Assembly: GCA_003477305.1 (NCBI GenBank)
Contig: DMTN01000006.1
Span: 1 to 6,028 of the forward strand
DNA length: 6,028 nucleotides
From: Acholeplasmatales bacterium
GTDB taxonomy: Bacteria > Bacillota_I > Bacilli_A > Izemoplasmatales > Hujiaoplasmataceae
Direction: 5' to 3'
The notes beneath the pieces are model-generated. The model was not told the DNA's origin. It saw only the letters and a list, made by a program, of their open reading frames with translations, and did no database searches. This document shows positions 4,290 to 6,028 of this stretch, one piece after another (the first letter of the stretch is position 1; every line of letters begins with the position of its first letter). The translations under genes and the position numbers were made by a program.

Positions 4290-6028
4290 TCAGAGTTCCC
4301 TTAACCGGATGAAGCGCGGTACGTAGACGTCGCAATCCGATAGGTTGTGCTCGAAGTTGTAGGTGTTGACGTTGTAGCTGACCAGGACGTTTTGGCTTTC
4401 GGAGAGCTGGGGATGCGCCTTGGCGTTATAGCAATACGTCGTTGACTGGTACAGATCCGGTTCCGGCTTGCGGTAGACGATCTGCGGCACCTCGAACGGA
4501 CCGACGATCGACTCGCCCAGAGCGGCGCAGACGTAGATCGTGTTCGTATCGTAGGTGAAGACGGCCAACCACTTGCCCTTGTTTCGGCCTTTCAGGATCG
4601 GCGAGACCGAAAATTCGGTGGAGACATGGTCGAAGAGCGGCGCGCACTTCGTGATGTCGCGACCCCACGCCACCCCGTCGAAGTATTCCCACTTGTCGAA
4701 GAGTTCGAACTCCTCCGCCTTCACCCTTGCGGCGATCGCCTGGCGCAGCACCCACGTCGTCTTGTAGCCGTAGACGTAGACGAAGCCGTCGGGATGTTCG
4801 GCGCCGGCCTGGACCGTGTTCGCGGTCGCGGCGCCGCCGAAGGTGAAGTCCGATCCGCCGTGGCTGAAACAGAACGGCGAACGCTTCATCACGGCCTTTT
4901 TGAACTGCGGCCGTTCGTTCTCGATCGGGACTTTGACCATCTGGATCCCCATGATCCCGAATTGCATGCCTTCGGGCTGGGTGTGGTCGGAGATGACCTG
5001 ATAGGGGAAGAGATAGAGGTTCTTTCCGACGACGGCGCCGTCCTGAAGCCAGACGTAACTCTGGGCCGGCGCTTCGAGGAGGACGCTCGAAGCGTCGACC
5101 TCGATGTCGCGGTAGAAGACATCGTCTTTGTAGAAGTACACGCGGGAGAGCGCGAAGAGCCCCTCGTGATACTCGTCGTCGTAATTGCCGATCCCCGGTT
5201 CGGCGTGGATGTCGAACTGGAAGTGGCGGTAGGCGGCGCCGATCTCGATCGTCTTCTTTTCGTCCTTCGCGAGCCGCTTCGGCAGTTCGTATTCGCCGAG
5301 ATCATCCCACTTCTTCTTGTCGTTCGAAGCGAGCAGACGGAAGATCCGGACCCCGCGGGAGGAGAGCGTTTCGCTTTCCGGGCTGAAGTAATTTTCGATC
5401 ACGATCTTGTCGACCGGTTCGGGGGTCTGAAGGTCGAAGGTGACCCAGACTTTCTTCGGCTTGTAGCCGGAGACCCAGCCGTCGTCCGGATTCTTCTGGT
5501 CGTAGGCGCAGAGGTTCTGCGGGATCGTTCCCTTGACGTCGAGCTTCGGATCGATTTTCACGAACGCGGATACCGATCCGCGTTCATTCTGATTGAACTG
5601 GAAGTCGACCGTGTTCTTGCCGGGTTCGACGATCCCGAGCGAATTGTTCATCATGAGCAAGGGTCCGTAGCGCCGGTGCGTCGTCTTGTCGGTCCGGCCG
5701 ATGAAGGTATCGCCGAAGACGAAGAGGTTGGTTGCGCCCGGTTTCTGGTCGAAGCGGTCGTTTCCGTCGGTCATGTTGAAGGAATAGATCCCATCGCCGC
5801 CGCTCCAGCCCTGGTGACTCATGAAGCGCTTGCACCAGTCCTCGTCCTTCTCGGCGAGATAGCCGCGGCCGAGGACGATCTCCGCGGTTCCGGGTGACAC
5901 CGCGTCGAATTCGACCCGGTTCGCATAACAGACGCCGTCCCGGTTCACCGGGGAAAGGAGATGATCGACGTAGAATCGGATGTTCTTCGCTTCGATTCCG
6001 CGGACTTCCGCGAGGACGGGGAAGACGC
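4290..6028 (-). CDS. DUF4185/DUF5005-like beta-propeller protein, C-terminal part (start beyond right edge)
   Basis: The visible 578 residues are open to the right edge; codons upstream of the first possible start (GTG 5948-5946) read as convincing protein (IEAKNIRFYVDHLLSP), so the gene begins outside the window. Two conserved blocks mark a five-bladed-propeller family related in style to GH32/43 folds: GWSGGDGIYSF (near 5810-5778) and LFVFGDTFIG (near 5726-5697), followed by MMNNSLGI. The C-terminus shows NAKAHPQLSE, VLVSYNVNTYNF and YVPRFIRL, also typical of DUF4185/DUF5005 proteins. Between blades sits a segment (about 5480-5130) resembling a discoidin/F5-8-type jelly roll. No enzymatic activity is established for the family; a role in binding or cleaving a glycan linked to the adjacent transporter is inference. 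Eight cysteines are spread through the visible part, more usual for a cytoplasmic than a secreted Gram-positive protein, but the N-terminus that would decide this is not in view. TGA 4292-4290 ends it, 28 nt before the MalG-type permease. Confidence 0.8.
   Translation of the reverse strand, partial: VFPVLAEVRGIEAKNIRFYVDHLLSPVNRDGVCYANRVEFDAVSPGTAEIVLGRGYLAEKDEDWCKRFMSHQGWSGGDGIYSFNMTDGNDRFDQKPGATNLFVFGDTFIGRTDKTTHRRYGPLLMMNNSLGIVEPGKNTVDFQFNQNERGSVSAFVKIDPKLDVKGTIPQNLCAYDQKNPDDGWVSGYKPKKVWVTFDLQTPEPVDKIVIENYFSPESETLSSRGVRIFRLLASNDKKKWDDLGEYELPKRLAKDEKKTIEIGAAYRHFQFDIHAEPGIGNYDDEYHEGLFALSRVYFYKDDVFYRDIEVDASSVLLEAPAQSYVWLQDGAVVGKNLYLFPYQVISDHTQPEGMQFGIMGIQMVKVPIENERPQFKKAVMKRSPFCFSHGGSDFTFGGAATANTVQAGAEHPDGFVYVYGYKTTWVLRQAIAARVKAEEFELFDKWEYFDGVAWGRDITKCAPLFDHVSTEFSVSPILKGRNKGKWLAVFTYDTNTIYVCAALGESIVGPFEVPQIVYRKPEPDLYQSTTYCYNAKAHPQLSESQNVLVSYNVNTYNFEHNLSDCDVYVPRFIRLREL
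5130..5480 (-). other. Inserted discoidin-like (F5/8 type C-like) segment within the propeller protein
   Basis: About 117 residues reading, in order, KKVWVTFDLQTPEPVDKIVI, then GVRIFRLLASNDKKKWDDLG, then KKTIEIGAAYRHFQFDI, then LFALSRVYFY. This follows the jelly-roll order of F5/8 type C domains: a strand with the 'xVxFDLxxPxxVxxI' pattern, an 'RxxxLxxSxDxxxWxxLG' pattern and an 'xxRYxRFxI' equivalent, closing with a strand that lists edge features. Such domains usually bind carbohydrate or cell surfaces. Here it interrupts the propeller rather than lying at an end. The boundaries are approximate, and it might be an inherent part of this family rather than a later insertion. Confidence 0.5.

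Larger units (their letters stand above)
1153..6028 (-). other. Carbohydrate uptake operon (core: propeller protein, MalG-type, binding protein, MalF-type)
   Basis: Four genes in the same direction with gaps of 28, 11 and 11 nt, no hairpins between them, and stop codons that overlap the next ribosome binding site in two cases. The lipoprotein (275-1114) may also be co-transcribed after 38 nt. The operon promoter and any regulator gene lie to the right of the window. No ATP-binding subunit is encoded here, so the importer presumably uses a shared MsmX/UgpC-type ATPase encoded elsewhere, as known for this class in Bacillota. Confidence 0.75.

Noticed and set aside
4626..5897. 423-codon plus-strand open frame opposite the propeller protein
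   Set aside because: Antisense shadow with low-complexity charged composition and no recognisable motif; the minus strand has conserved blocks here.

Overview
The window is a compact, one-directional stretch of a G+C-rich bacterial chromosome. Every supported gene lies on the minus strand, so transcription runs from right to left. Strong AGGAGG-type Shine-Dalgarno sites, lipobox-bearing lipoproteins, a YesL/DUF624-type protein and a sugar ABC transporter with no ATPase beside it suggest a Gram-positive-type (Bacillota or related) organism. All three stop codons are used (TGA, TAG and TAA), which fits the standard bacterial code. I did not compute composition; the third codon positions are visibly rich in G and C, and this is why long antisense shadow frames exist. 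Species cannot be named from the sequence.

Layout in transcription order: (1) 6028-4290, the 3' part of a large protein with a DUF4185/DUF5005-like beta-propeller that carries an inserted jelly-roll, discoidin-like segment; its start lies beyond the right edge. (2) 4261-3398, a MalG/YesQ-type permease. (3) 3386-2082, a lipoprotein solute-binding protein of the SBP_bac_1 type. (4) 2070-1153, a MalF/YesP-type permease. (5) 1114-275, an unrecognised lipoprotein with a second membrane anchor at its C-terminus. (6) 235-1, the N-terminal part of a YesL (DUF624) membrane protein, cut by the left edge.

Genes 1-4 are packed with 11-28 nt gaps and look like one operon: two permeases and a binding protein for carbohydrate import, fed or followed by the propeller protein, which probably acts on or binds glycan. 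The nucleotide-binding subunit is absent, as is usual for this transporter class in Bacillota, where a shared MsmX-type ATPase serves several importers. Genes 5 and 6 follow after 38-39 nt gaps. A good candidate extended -10 promoter overlaps the stop codon of gene 5 and could give the YesL-type gene its own transcript.

There are no RNA genes, insertion sequences, CRISPR arrays, convincing terminators or intergenic stretches longer than 40 nt. This looks like an ordinary carbohydrate-uptake locus. Its less ordinary points are the permease-binding protein-permease gene order, the two-anchor lipoprotein of unknown role and the domain-inserted propeller protein.
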